Assembly: GCA_023259175.1 (NCBI GenBank)
Contig: JAHFQV010000008.1
Coordinates: 1 to 35,736 of the forward strand
Source: Oxalobacteraceae bacterium
Lineage (GTDB): Bacteria; Pseudomonadota; Gammaproteobacteria; Burkholderiales; Burkholderiaceae_D
Length of the DNA stretch: 35,736 bases
Reading direction: 5' to 3'
Shown: positions 16,339 through 24,537 of the stretch, in pieces
How the letters are laid out: every line of letters begins with the position of its first letter
How positions within the stretch are numbered: position 1 is the stretch's first letter
Position numbers and translations under genes: made by a program
The notes under the pieces: model-generated
The model's input: only the letters and a program-made list of their open reading frames with translations
Databases searched by the model: none
Told to the model about the DNA's origin: nothing

Positions 16339-18696
16339 ATGAAATTAAAATTCGAGAAATTTACACTGCCCGCTTTTCCGCGCCATATCCTTGCTCTTGC
16401 AGCCCTCGCTCTGTGCTCAGGACAGGCTTCTGCCATCGAAGCATTTACGGTGAAAGATATTCGCGTTGAGGGCTTGCAAAGAACAGAAGCCGGTACCGTT
16501 TTTAGCTATCTGCCAGTACGGGTAGGTGAAACATTTAACGATGCCAAGAGTATTTCCACGATCAAAGCCTTGTTTGCGACAGGATTTTTTAAAGACGTGC
16601 AAATTGAGGTGCAAGACGGTGTCCTCGTCGTTTTGCTGGAAGAACGTCCAACGATTTCGACCGTAGAATTTGTCGGGACTAAAGAATTTGAAAAAGACCA
16701 GCTCATTAAAGCGCTCAAAGATATCGGTGTCGGTGAGACGCATATCTTCGATAAAGCGACCGTTGAACGGGCTGAGCAAGAGCTGAAAAAGCAGTATCTT
16801 TCGCGTGGCTTGTACGGCGCACAAGTAAAGACCGTCATTACCCCGATTGAACGCAATCGTGTCAACGTCACCTTTAATGTAGAAGAGGGCGATATCGCGC
16901 GCATCGCAGAGATTAACATCATCGGCAACAAAGCTTTTTCAGACGCAGAACTCAAAGATATGCTGGCACTGAGTACGCCGACTTGGTTTAGTTGGTATTC
17001 CAAAGCCGATCAGTATTCCAAGCAAAAATTATCCGGTGACATCGAGAGCATTCGATCTTTTTATCAAAACCGTGGCTATCTAGAAATGCAGATCAGCTCA
17101 ACGCAAATTTCGATCACGCCAGATAAAAAGCACATCTACATCACGATCAATATCGATGAAGGGGATAAGTACACGATCTCCGACATGAAAATCGAAGGTG
17201 AGACTTTTGGACGTGAAGCGGAGTTGGAGAGCTTATTATTTCTCAAAAAAGGGAATGTTTATAATGCCGCCCTGTTGACCAGCAGCACCAAACGTATCAC
17301 CGATCGTATGGGCAATTATGGTTACGCGTTTGCAAACGTCGTGGCCAATCCTCTGGTTGATAAAGATAAAAAAGAAGTCGCTTTCACGGTCTTCGTTGAT
17401 CCTGGTAAGCGGGTTTATGTGCGCCGCATTAATTTGGCGGGCAATACACGTACCCGTGACGAAGTTATTCGTCGTGAATTCCGTCAGTTTGAAGGCTCTT
17501 GGTACGATGGTGAAAAAATTAAAGTGTCGCGTGATCGCGTCGAATATTTAGGTTATTTCAAGGATGTCACGGTCGATACACCTGAAGTGCCAACCAGTGT
17601 CGACCAAGTCGACATGAACCTCACAGTGACTGAAAAACCAACCGGTAACATCATGTTAGGTGCTGGCTATTCCAGCGCAGAAAAAATCACCATTACCGGT
17701 GCGATTCAGCAAGTCAATGCCTTTGGTAGCGGTGATACCATAGGCGTCGATATCAACACCAGTAAATACAATCGCACGATTTCGGTATCTCACATGGATC
17801 CTTATGTGACCGATGAAGGGATTAGTCGCGCGATTGATTTGTATGTGCGAACCTCTTTGCCACCGCTTGGTTTCAGTGGTTTCTACCGGATACGTTCCGA
17901 TGGTGGCAATATCCGTTACGGCGTTCCTTTCTCGGAATTCGATACCGTATTCTTCGGGATCGGTTTAGAACGCTCCAAAATTGATACCTATACCGATAGT
18001 CCGTTTCGTTATCGTAAATACGTGGCCGATTTTGGTGGCGCTAGTGTAGAAAAAGACCCAACGAAGCTAGATACTTGGGGTATCGGTACTGCGTCCAATA
18101 ACACGATTCCTTTGTCAGCGGCGTGGCAGCGCGATAACCGTGACAATGTTTTGACACCTTCCATTGGACGCTATCAGCGCTTTAATTTTGAACTGTCCGC
18201 TTACGGTGAATTTAAATATTATCGTGCGATTTACAAGCACGAATACTACAAGCCAATTTATCGTTCAGTGATTTTGGCGATGAATGGGGAGTTTGATTTC
18301 GGTCATGGTTTAAGTGGTAAGCCTTACCCGCTATTTAAAAATTTCTATGCCGGTGGTATCGGCTCTGTGCGTGGTTACGAACCGTCTTCATTGGGTTCTA
18401 AAGACCCATATGGAAATACTTTGGGTGGCGCAACCCGCGTTGTTGGTAACATCGAATTGCAAGTGCCTTTCCCAGGCGCAGATAAATCTCTGCGTTGGTT
18501 TACTTTCTTTGACGTGGGTAATGTTTTTGATGAAGGTCAGAAAATCCGGGCGCAAGATATGCGAACCTCAGTGGGCCTAGGGATCAGCTGGATTTCACCT
18601 ATGGGGCCGCTTAAACTGAGTTTTGGCCGTCCTTTGAACGCGAAACCTGAAGATCATCGTCAAGGCTTCCAATTTACAATGGGAACCGGCTTTTAA
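16339..18696 (+). CDS. bamA: Outer membrane protein assembly factor BamA
   Basis: Central component of the BAM complex, folding beta-barrel proteins into the outer membrane. The 785-residue precursor has a cleavable signal peptide ending near SGQASA (residue 32). Five POTRA domains follow (about residues 36-435), starting with FTVKDIRVEGLQRTEAG. A 16-strand Omp85 barrel begins near GNIMLGAGYSSAEK. The loop-6 motif VRGYEPSSLG (VRGF/Y signature) and a terminal phenylalanine (FTMGTGF) are present. The ATG lies 68 bases after rseP; TTGAGT at 16295-16300 and TATTGA at 16317-16322 with a 16-base spacer could form a weak internal promoter. It is followed by skp, as in most proteobacteria. Confidence 0.98.
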   Translation: MKLKFEKFTLPAFPRHILALAALALCSGQASAIEAFTVKDIRVEGLQRTEAGTVFSYLPVRVGETFNDAKSISTIKALFATGFFKDVQIEVQDGVLVVLLEERPTISTVEFVGTKEFEKDQLIKALKDIGVGETHIFDKATVERAEQELKKQYLSRGLYGAQVKTVITPIERNRVNVTFNVEEGDIARIAEINIIGNKAFSDAELKDMLALSTPTWFSWYSKADQYSKQKLSGDIESIRSFYQNRGYLEMQISSTQISITPDKKHIYITINIDEGDKYTISDMKIEGETFGREAELESLLFLKKGNVYNAALLTSSTKRITDRMGNYGYAFANVVANPLVDKDKKEVAFTVFVDPGKRVYVRRINLAGNTRTRDEVIRREFRQFEGSWYDGEKIKVSRDRVEYLGYFKDVTVDTPEVPTSVDQVDMNLTVTEKPTGNIMLGAGYSSAEKITITGAIQQVNAFGSGDTIGVDINTSKYNRTISVSHMDPYVTDEGISRAIDLYVRTSLPPLGFSGFYRIRSDGGNIRYGVPFSEFDTVFFGIGLERSKIDTYTDSPFRYRKYVADFGGASVEKDPTKLDTWGIGTASNNTIPLSAAWQRDNRDNVLTPSIGRYQRFNFELSAYGEFKYYRAIYKHEYYKPIYRSVILAMNGEFDFGHGLSGKPYPLFKNFYAGGIGSVRGYEPSSLGSKDPYGNTLGGATRVVGNIELQVPFPGADKSLRWFTFFDVGNVFDEGQKIRAQDMRTSVGLGISWISPMGPLKLSFGRPLNAKPEDHRQGFQFTMGTGF

Positions 18697-18711
18697 AGTA
18701 GATCTTTAGCA

Positions 18712-18765
18712 GCGTCCCAGCATTTGCGAAGACTAAGGTGTATATTGTGGGCGGGACGCCGCAAA
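18712..18765 (+). other. Nested inverted repeats between bamA and skp
   Basis: GCGTCCC (18712-18718) is complementary to GGGACGC (18753-18759), and TTTGCG (18723-18728) to CGCAAA (18760-18765). The order (left1, left2, right1, right2) is that of an H-type pseudoknot. Pairings of this length are fairly likely by chance in a 156-base gap, so this is only a structural note. The rest of the gap holds no gene. Confidence 0.25.
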
Positions 18766-18852
18766 CGAAAATAGTGATTTAGGTGGAATTTTGATCCATT
18801 GCATTGCGTGGATCGATTTGGGCAGTGTGGAAACGATATTAGGTTAAAGATC

Positions 18853-19383
18853 ATGTCAACTCAATTTCTACGGTACTTTCTGAGTCGCTTTCTGTTTTTA
18901 TTCGCCGCGATGGGGGCGATGACGGCGCAGTGTTATGCGCAGGTGGATATTCAAGGCTTTCGCGTTGCCTATATCGATGGGCAAAGGGTCTTGAACGAAT
19001 CCCTACCTGCTAAAATGGCGACCGCAAAGATAGAGCAGGAATTTTTGAAGCGGACCAAAGAGCTCGATGAATTGAACGATAAATTGCGCGTTTTGGCACG
19101 TAAGCTTGATAAAGAAGCGCCGAGCTTGAGTGAAATGGAAAGACTTAAACGGCAACGTGAAATCAACGACCTTGATCTCGATTTCAACCGCAAGCAACGC
19201 ATTTTTAATGAAGATTTGGGGCAGCGAAAACAAGAAGAACGCGCCATTCTTTCCGAACGAACACAAAAAGTAGTACGCGCTATCGCCGAAGCAGAAAAGA
19301 TCGATTTGGTGATCGAAGAGGCGTTTTATTTTAATCCGCGCATTGATATAACCGATAAGGTAATCAAAGCCTTAGCAAAGTAA
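18853..19383 (+). CDS. skp: OmpH/Skp family periplasmic chaperone
   Basis: Trimeric jellyfish-like chaperone that holds unfolded outer-membrane proteins on the way to BamA. From the ATG at 18853 the product is 176 residues with a signal peptide cleaved near Ala29 (QCYAQ). A beta strand FRVAYIDGQRVLNES is followed by a long charged coiled-coil arm (about residues 60-145) and a C-terminal strand IDLVIEEAFYFNP. An in-frame TTG further upstream at 18799 would put 18 non-hydrophobic residues before the signal peptide, so it is rejected. It lies between bamA and lpxD as usual. Confidence 0.92.
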   Translation: MSTQFLRYFLSRFLFLFAAMGAMTAQCYAQVDIQGFRVAYIDGQRVLNESLPAKMATAKIEQEFLKRTKELDELNDKLRVLARKLDKEAPSLSEMERLKRQREINDLDLDFNRKQRIFNEDLGQRKQEERAILSERTQKVVRAIAEAEKIDLVIEEAFYFNPRIDITDKVIKALAK

Positions 19384-19386
19384 CTC

Positions 19387-20436
19387 ATGACAGAAATTAG
19401 CATTCGACTAGGGGAGTTGGTCGATCGCTTTGGTGGTCAATTATTGGGTAGCGCTGATTGCGCTATTGTCGGCATTGCTCCTTTGGGTGATGCACATGAA
19501 CGCCAAATCAGTTTCCTTTCCAACTCAAAATTAAAAGCACAAGTCGAAACGACGCGCGCTTGTGCCATCATTATCACCGAGGCTGAGCACGCGTCTTTGA
19601 ACGCGCCGCGAGTCGATAATTTCATTATCACCGCCAATCCCTACGTCTATTTTGCCAAATTGGCGCAGTATTTTTATACGCTCAATGCGATACGCCCTGA
19701 AACGGGAATACATCCTAGCGCTTGGGTCAGCCCACGTGCTGTCCTTGCCGCTTCCGCGACCATTGGGCCGCATGTCTCGATTGAGGCCGATTGTGTGATC
19801 GGCGAAGGCGTGCATCTCGAAGCCGGGGTGGCGCTTGGGCGTGGCGTGCAGATCGGAGCGTATTCCCATTTATATGCCAACGTCAGTGTTTATCAAGACT
19901 GTGTCTTGGGCGAACGAACTATTGTGCACTCCGGCGCGGTGATTGGTGCCGACGGCTTTGGTTTTGCCAATGAAAAAGGAAGCTGGTTAAAGATACCGCA
20001 AACGGGACGTGTGGTGATTGGCAATGATGTCGAAATTGGTGCCAATACCAGCATTGATCGAGGTGCATTGGCCGATACCATTATTGAAGATGGGGTGAAA
20101 CTCGATAACCAAATCCAAATTGGCCACAATTGTCATATTGGCGCACATACCGCGATGGCAGGCTGCGTCGGTGTGGCAGGTAGTGCCAAGATAGGGCGCT
20201 ATTGCACATTTGGCGGCGCTGCCATGATTTTGGGACATTTGACGATTGCTGACCATGTGCATATTTCTTCCGGCAGTATGGTGTCGCGTTCCATTCTAGA
20301 AGCAGGACAATATACCGGTTTTTATCCGCTTGCAAAAAATGCAGATTGGGAAAAAACCGCAGCGATTGTACGCAATCTCGGCAGCATGCGCGAAAAACTC
20401 AAACAATTAGAAAAAATTGTGAAGGCAAAATCTTAG
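19387..20436 (+). CDS. lpxD: UDP-3-O-(3-hydroxyacyl)glucosamine N-acyltransferase
   Basis: Third step of lipid A synthesis: transfers the N-linked hydroxyacyl chain from acyl carrier protein. The 349-residue protein has an N-terminal uridine-binding domain (1-100). A left-handed beta-helix of hexapeptide repeats (about 110-300) follows, with the catalytic histidine expected at His247 in QIQIGHNCHIGAHTAMAG. A C-terminal helix (MREKLKQLEKIVKAK) ends the protein. It begins three bases after the skp stop, with only a weak ribosome binding site, suggesting coupling to skp translation. It heads the lpxD-fabZ-lpxA-lpxB lipid A block. Confidence 0.97.
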   Translation: MTEISIRLGELVDRFGGQLLGSADCAIVGIAPLGDAHERQISFLSNSKLKAQVETTRACAIIITEAEHASLNAPRVDNFIITANPYVYFAKLAQYFYTLNAIRPETGIHPSAWVSPRAVLAASATIGPHVSIEADCVIGEGVHLEAGVALGRGVQIGAYSHLYANVSVYQDCVLGERTIVHSGAVIGADGFGFANEKGSWLKIPQTGRVVIGNDVEIGANTSIDRGALADTIIEDGVKLDNQIQIGHNCHIGAHTAMAGCVGVAGSAKIGRYCTFGGAAMILGHLTIADHVHISSGSMVSRSILEAGQYTGFYPLAKNADWEKTAAIVRNLGSMREKLKQLEKIVKAKS

Positions 20437-20528
20437 AATTATTCGCCTAAGCATTTTCTTTTTATCGATCCGAGTAATCATTGCTCAGTTCGAACCGCTA
20501 TCATCAAAAACTATTTAAGAAAAATCAA

Positions 20529-21074
20529 ATGGAAAATTCAGATAAAACCCTAGACCAAAGCTTAGCTAAGAGTTTAGATAAGAGTCTAGATAAAAGTCTA
20601 GATATTACGCAAATCAAGCAATACCTTCCACATCGCTATCCTATGCTTTTGGTGGATCGTGTTTTGACTTGGGAGAGTGGTAAGACAATTACCGCAATCA
20701 AAAATGTCACCGCCAATGAAGAATTTTTTAACGGGCATTTTCCAAACAAACCCGTAATGCCTGGCGTTTTAATGGTCGAAGCGATGGCGCAAACCGCTGC
20801 AATTTTGTCGTTTTTGACGATGGGAAGAAAGCCCGATGAAAACACCATCGTGTATTTTGCAGGTATCGATAATGTGCGTTTCAAACGCCCCGTAGGGCCT
20901 GGCGATCAATTGAAAATGGACGTGGAAATCACCCGTGTCGCGCGTGGCATCTGGAAATATAAAGCGGTGGCAAGTGTTGATGGGCAGCTCGCGGTAGAAG
21001 CGGATTTGATGTGCACCATGCGTAGCACCACCGATGAAGTAAAACCAAACCCAGCCGAGCCAGGAGCGGTGTGA
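20529..21074 (+). CDS. fabZ: 3-hydroxyacyl-ACP dehydratase FabZ with repeat-encoded N-terminal extension
   Basis: Dehydrates 3-hydroxyacyl-ACP in fatty acid elongation and competes with LpxA/LpxD for hydroxymyristoyl-ACP. The hot-dog-fold core begins at about residue 26 with [20 protein letters not shown]-like sequence. The catalytic pair His70 and Glu84 lies in the stretch from [12 protein letters not shown] to MVEAMAQ. The first 25 residues are extra compared with typical FabZ (about 150 residues) and consist of [20 protein letters not shown], encoded by a 12-bp tandem repeat. The ATG at 20529 is used; an upstream in-frame TTG at 20481 has no support. The 3' end overlaps the lpxA start (TGATG). 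Confidence 0.95.
   Translation: MENSDKTLDQSLAKSLDKSLDKSLDITQIKQYLPHRYPMLLVDRVLTWESGKTITAIKNVTANEEFFNGHFPNKPVMPGVLMVEAMAQTAAILSFLTMGRKPDENTIVYFAGIDNVRFKRPVGPGDQLKMDVEITRVARGIWKYKAVASVDGQLAVEADLMCTMRSTTDEVKPNPAEPGAV
20547..20606 (+). repeat. fabZ: 12-bp in-frame tandem repeat in fabZ 5' end, about five copies
   Basis: Units 20547-20558 (degenerate), 20559-20570, 20571-20582, 20583-20594 and 20595-20606 (last codon diverged) follow the pattern AGY-YTA-GAY-AAR and encode SLDK-like tetrapeptides. Because 12 is a multiple of three, expansion or contraction would lengthen or shorten the FabZ N-terminus without frameshift. Confidence 0.85.
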
Positions 21075-21862
21075 TGAAGATTCATGCGACGGCCATTATC
21101 GATCCCAATGCGCAATTAGATTCCAGCGTTGAGGTCGGTGCCTATTCCATTATCGGACCGCATGTGCGTATCGGTGCGGGGACGAAAATAGCTTCGCATG
21201 TCGTGATTGAAGGACATACGACGATCGGTGAAAATAATCAATTTTTTCAGTTTTCTTCGATAGGTGCAGCGCCGCAGGATAAAAAATATGCGGGTGAGCC
21301 GACCGAGTTGGTGATTGGCGACCGGAACGTGGTACGCGAATTTTGTACCTTCAATATTGGTACGATACAAGACGGCGGTGTGACGCGCCTAGGCCATGAT
21401 AATTGGATTATGGCCTATGTCCATATTGCGCACGATTGCCAGGTGGGCAATCACACGATTTTTGCCAATAATGCGGCCCTGGCGGGGCATGTTCACATCA
21501 GTGATTGGGTGATACTCGGCGGTTTTTCGAATGTCCACCAATTTTGCAAAATAGGTCCGCATGCGATGGTCGGCATGACCACGAGTTTAACGCAGGATGT
21601 TCCTCCATTTGTGATTTTAAATGGCAATCCAGCAGCTGCACATGGGATTAATATCGAGGGCTTAAAGCGCCGCGGCTTTAGCAAAGAGCAGATATCTGCG
21701 ATACGCCAAGCCTACAAAATTTTGTATAAATCGGGCTACACCTTGGAAGAAGCGAAAATTGAACTGCAAGCGCATGCTAGCGCTTTGCCCGATGAAGATG
21801 CGACCCATGTGCATTTGTTTCGAAATTTCCTCGATACTTCCACACGCGGTATTGTTCGCTAA
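21074..21862 (+). CDS. lpxA: UDP-N-acetylglucosamine O-acyltransferase
   Basis: First step of lipid A synthesis, transferring a 3-hydroxyacyl chain from ACP to the 3-OH of UDP-GlcNAc in the cytosol. The product is 262 residues, the family norm. It has a left-handed beta-helix of hexapeptide repeats, the catalytic histidine at His120 in [14 protein letters not shown], and a helical C-terminal domain. AGGAG at 21062-21066 lies 7 bases from the ATG at 21074; an adjacent GTG at 21071 would add one residue but is too close. Its start overlaps the fabZ stop codon, so translation is probably coupled. Confidence 0.97.
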   Translation: MKIHATAIIDPNAQLDSSVEVGAYSIIGPHVRIGAGTKIASHVVIEGHTTIGENNQFFQFSSIGAAPQDKKYAGEPTELVIGDRNVVREFCTFNIGTIQDGGVTRLGHDNWIMAYVHIAHDCQVGNHTIFANNAALAGHVHISDWVILGGFSNVHQFCKIGPHAMVGMTTSLTQDVPPFVILNGNPAAAHGINIEGLKRRGFSKEQISAIRQAYKILYKSGYTLEEAKIELQAHASALPDEDATHVHLFRNFLDTSTRGIVR

Positions 21863-21880
21863 AATGAAGGAAATTGCGTC

Positions 21881-23038
21881 TTGAATTCGCCCATCATTTC
21901 TCTGGTTGCAGGTGAAGCTTCGGGTGACATGCTCGCGGCACGCATGCTGTCGGGGCTACGCGCCTTGAACCCAGACGCACGAACCCACGGCATCGGTGGA
22001 CCTTTGATGGCGGAGCAAGGATTTGTCAGTGACTTCGCGATGGAAAAACTTTCGGTGCGCGGGGTCTTTGAAGTGCTGATGCATTACCGTGAAATTTCCG
22101 GCATACGCGATCAACTCACACAGCAATTACTCGATGAACGCCCTTCGGTGTTTATTGGCGTGGATGCGCCGGATTTTAATCTTGACTTAGAAATCAAGCT
22201 CAAACAGGCGGGCATACCGACCATGCATTACATTAGCCCTTCAATTTGGGCGTGGCGTGGATGGCGTATCAAAAAAATTGCTGAGGCGGTGTCGCATATG
22301 CTAGTGGTTTTCCCTTTTGAGGAAGCGATTTATCAGCGTGCGGGCATTCCGGCTACTTACGTAGGACATCCTTTAGCGCAAATGATACCGCTAGAACCTG
22401 ATGTCGCCGCCGCGCGCAATGAGTTAGGATTAGATACTCAAAGAAGAGTGCTGACTCTGTTGCCCGGTAGCCGAATGTCGGAATTAAAATACAACACGGT
22501 TGCCTTTATTCGCACGGCAAAAATTTTGTGCCAACGTGATCCGCAATTGCAAATCTGTGTGCCTATGGTCGGTGCCAAGCAACGTGCCTACTATTCGAAA
22601 CTGGTGTTAGATGCACAGCTCGATGGCGTACCGATACTTTTGATGGAAGGTAAATCCCATACCGCTATCGCTGCCGCCGATGTGGTATTGGTCGCATCGG
22701 GCACTGCTTCTTTGGAAGTGGCTTTGTACAAGAAGCCGATGGTGATTGCCTATAAAATGATGGCCGCTTCTTGGCATGTGCTCAAACATATGGCTTATCA
22801 GCCTTGGATAGGTTTGCCGAATATTCTTGCTGAAGAATTTTTGGTTCCTGAATTTTTGCAGTCCCGCGCAACGCCAGAAGCGATGGCCGATGCACTTTGG
22901 CAGCAATTAAATGACGAAGCCAAGCAAGGCAAGCTTAAGCATCGCTTCACCGAATTACATCACAGCCTGTTACGCGATTCTGCCAATTTGAGTGCGCAAG
23001 CTGTGTTGGATGTCATCGCAAAGGCAGGACGCCGCTAG
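21881..23038 (+). CDS. lpxB: Lipid-A-disaccharide synthase
   Basis: Peripheral membrane glycosyltransferase (GT19) that joins UDP-2,3-diacylglucosamine and lipid X to form the beta-1,6 disaccharide of lipid A. The 385-residue protein shows the N-terminal SLVAGEASGDMLAARM, the central YISPSIWAWRGWRI motif and the donor-site LLPGSRMSELKYN. The start is a TTG at 21881, supported by AAGGAA at 21867-21872 and by homologous N-terminal position; the nearby ATG at 21864 opens only a seven-codon frame. It ends the lipid A block. In many relatives rnhB follows; here a TatD-family gene does. Confidence 0.96.
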   Translation: MNSPIISLVAGEASGDMLAARMLSGLRALNPDARTHGIGGPLMAEQGFVSDFAMEKLSVRGVFEVLMHYREISGIRDQLTQQLLDERPSVFIGVDAPDFNLDLEIKLKQAGIPTMHYISPSIWAWRGWRIKKIAEAVSHMLVVFPFEEAIYQRAGIPATYVGHPLAQMIPLEPDVAAARNELGLDTQRRVLTLLPGSRMSELKYNTVAFIRTAKILCQRDPQLQICVPMVGAKQRAYYSKLVLDAQLDGVPILLMEGKSHTAIAAADVVLVASGTASLEVALYKKPMVIAYKMMAASWHVLKHMAYQPWIGLPNILAEEFLVPEFLQSRATPEAMADALWQQLNDEAKQGKLKHRFTELHHSLLRDSANLSAQAVLDVIAKAGRR

Positions 23039-23045
23039 GCCCATT

Positions 23046-23831
23046 ATGTATATCGATTCGCATTGTCATATTAATTTCCCTGAGCTTGCGCAGCAAATGC
23101 CCGCGCTTTTGCAACGCATGGCCGAAAACCATGTCACCCATGCCCTGTGCGTGTCGGTAGATTTGGCCGACTTTCCGCAAGTATTGGCACTGGCGGAGCA
23201 ATACCCCCATATTTACGCGTCGGTCGGTGTCCATCCTGATTACGAGGATACCCAAGAACCTAGCGCGGAACTTTTAGTGCAGTTGGCGCAGCATCCCAAA
23301 ATTATCGCCATTGGCGAAACCGGATTGGATTACTACCGACTCAAGGGTGATTTGGAGTGGCAACGTGAACGATTTCGTCAACATATTCGCGCTTCACGCC
23401 TATGCCGTAAGCCCTTAATCATCCATACACGCGCTGCGTCCGAAGACACGATACGTATTATGCGAGAAGAAGGTGCTGGGACAGATCAAGGCGGTGTGGC
23501 CGGTGTCATGCATTGTTTTACCGAATCCTTAGAAGTGGCGCAGGCCGCCATCGAGATGGGTTTTTACATTTCGTTTTCAGGCATTTTAAGTTTTAAGAGC
23601 GCAAAGGATTTGCAGGCGGTTGCTAAGGCATTGCCGATAGAGCGCATCTTGATCGAAACTGATTCACCTTACCTAGCCCCGGTACCGCATCGCGGCAAAA
23701 TGAACGAACCCGCTTTTGTGCGCCATGTAGGCGAATTTTTGGCCGACCTCAAACAGCTTCCACTAACCCAAGTCCAGCAACAAACCAGCCAAAATTTCTT
23801 CGATTTGTTTAACTTAAAAGTCGGTGCATAA
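23046..23831 (+). CDS. TatD family metal-dependent hydrolase (YcfH-like)
   Basis: A 261-residue TIM-barrel hydrolase of the TatD/YcfH family, metal-dependent DNases or phosphoesterases in the cytosol. Metal ligands are visible in order: DSHCHI (His6, His8), AIGETGLDYY (Glu), LIIHTRAA (His), MHCFTES (His) and the terminal IETDSPYLAP (Asp). The ATG at 23046 gives the canonical start; an upstream in-frame start at 22992 lies inside lpxB and is rejected. The gene begins 7 bases after the lpxB stop and is followed immediately by the ankyrin gene. In many Burkholderiales, a TatD-ankyrin pair follows the tmk-holB-pilZ group instead. Confidence 0.92.
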   Translation: MYIDSHCHINFPELAQQMPALLQRMAENHVTHALCVSVDLADFPQVLALAEQYPHIYASVGVHPDYEDTQEPSAELLVQLAQHPKIIAIGETGLDYYRLKGDLEWQRERFRQHIRASRLCRKPLIIHTRAASEDTIRIMREEGAGTDQGGVAGVMHCFTESLEVAQAAIEMGFYISFSGILSFKSAKDLQAVAKALPIERILIETDSPYLAPVPHRGKMNEPAFVRHVGEFLADLKQLPLTQVQQQTSQNFFDLFNLKVGA

Positions 23832-23832
23832 A

Positions 23833-24537
23833 ATGGGGCGCTTTCAAGCTCGATTTCAAGCTCACTTCAAATCTCACTTCAAAGCGCAAATACTGGCCTT
23901 GTTACGACTCAGCTGCTTTGTTTTTATGGGCAGTCTATCGCTGACTTTAGCTGCGCAAACCAGGGTAGATGCTGAACGCGAAAGTTTGTTAAAAGCAGTT
24001 CGTTTCGACGATCTGCAAACGGTTCAAGAATTAGTCAAACAAGGCCAAAGCCCGAATCAAACCGAAACAGATCGCGGAGAAACTTTGCTGATGATATGTG
24101 TGCGTGAACATTCAATGAAGGTGTTTGAACACCTGCTCACCAGCGATAAAATTAATCTCGATCTACGCGCCAATAACGGCGATACCGCCCTGATGTTAGC
24201 GGCCTATCTTGAGCAAGAAGCGATGCTGAGCGCGCTCATCGCAGGCCACGCGAAACTCGATCAAGACGGTTGGACGGCCTTGCATTATGCCGCGGTGGTG
24301 GGTAATGAAGCGATCATGAAAATCTTACTAGAGCACGGCGCGCAAGTAAATGCGCTGACCCCGAATCAAATGACACCACTGATGTTAGCGGCGCGTCGTG
24401 GTTTGGTTTCTCCTTTACGATTATTGCTCGAACAGGGCGCGCAACGCGATCTCAAAAGCAAAGAAGGAATGACCGCGTATGATTTTGCCCTTGCAGCCGA
24501 GCAGCGCGCGGCGCAAGAAATCCTAAAGCTAAACTAA
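23833..24537 (+). CDS. Exported ankyrin-repeat protein
   Basis: A 234-residue protein with an N-terminal signal sequence (hydrophobic core ILALLRLSCFVFMGSLSLTLAAQ) and four to five ankyrin repeats filling the rest. Clear units include TPLMLAARRGLVSPLRLLLEQGAQ and the preceding GWTALHYAAVVGNEAIMKILLEHGAQ-like repeats. Ankyrin repeats mediate protein contacts, probably periplasmic here; no enzymatic motif is seen. The ATG at 23833 is one base after the tatD stop; an upstream GTG at 23824 overlaps tatD. The n-region of the signal peptide is built from a 12-bp tandem repeat. The 3' end overlaps the convergent metallo-hydrolase gene by 9 bases. Confidence 0.85.
   Translation: MGRFQARFQAHFKSHFKAQILALLRLSCFVFMGSLSLTLAAQTRVDAERESLLKAVRFDDLQTVQELVKQGQSPNQTETDRGETLLMICVREHSMKVFEHLLTSDKINLDLRANNGDTALMLAAYLEQEAMLSALIAGHAKLDQDGWTALHYAAVVGNEAIMKILLEHGAQVNALTPNQMTPLMLAARRGLVSPLRLLLEQGAQRDLKSKEGMTAYDFALAAEQRAAQEILKLN
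23839..23886 (+). repeat. 12-bp in-frame tandem repeat in the signal peptide of the ankyrin protein, four copies
   Basis: Units 23839-23850, 23851-23862, 23863-23874 and 23875-23886 share the pattern CRC/CGA-TTY-CAA/AAA-KCT and encode RFQA-RFQA-HFKS-HFKA. The repeat lies in the positively charged region before the hydrophobic core of the signal peptide, so copy-number change would alter n-region length and charge in frame. Confidence 0.8.

Noticed and set aside
16506-17003. 165-codon minus-strand frame inside bamA
   Set aside because: Lies wholly within the POTRA-coding region, is serine-rich low complexity, and has no motif; a shadow of bamA.
18799-18852. Upstream TTG start for skp
   Set aside because: Adds 18 polar residues before the signal peptide; the ATG at 18853 gives a normal signal sequence.
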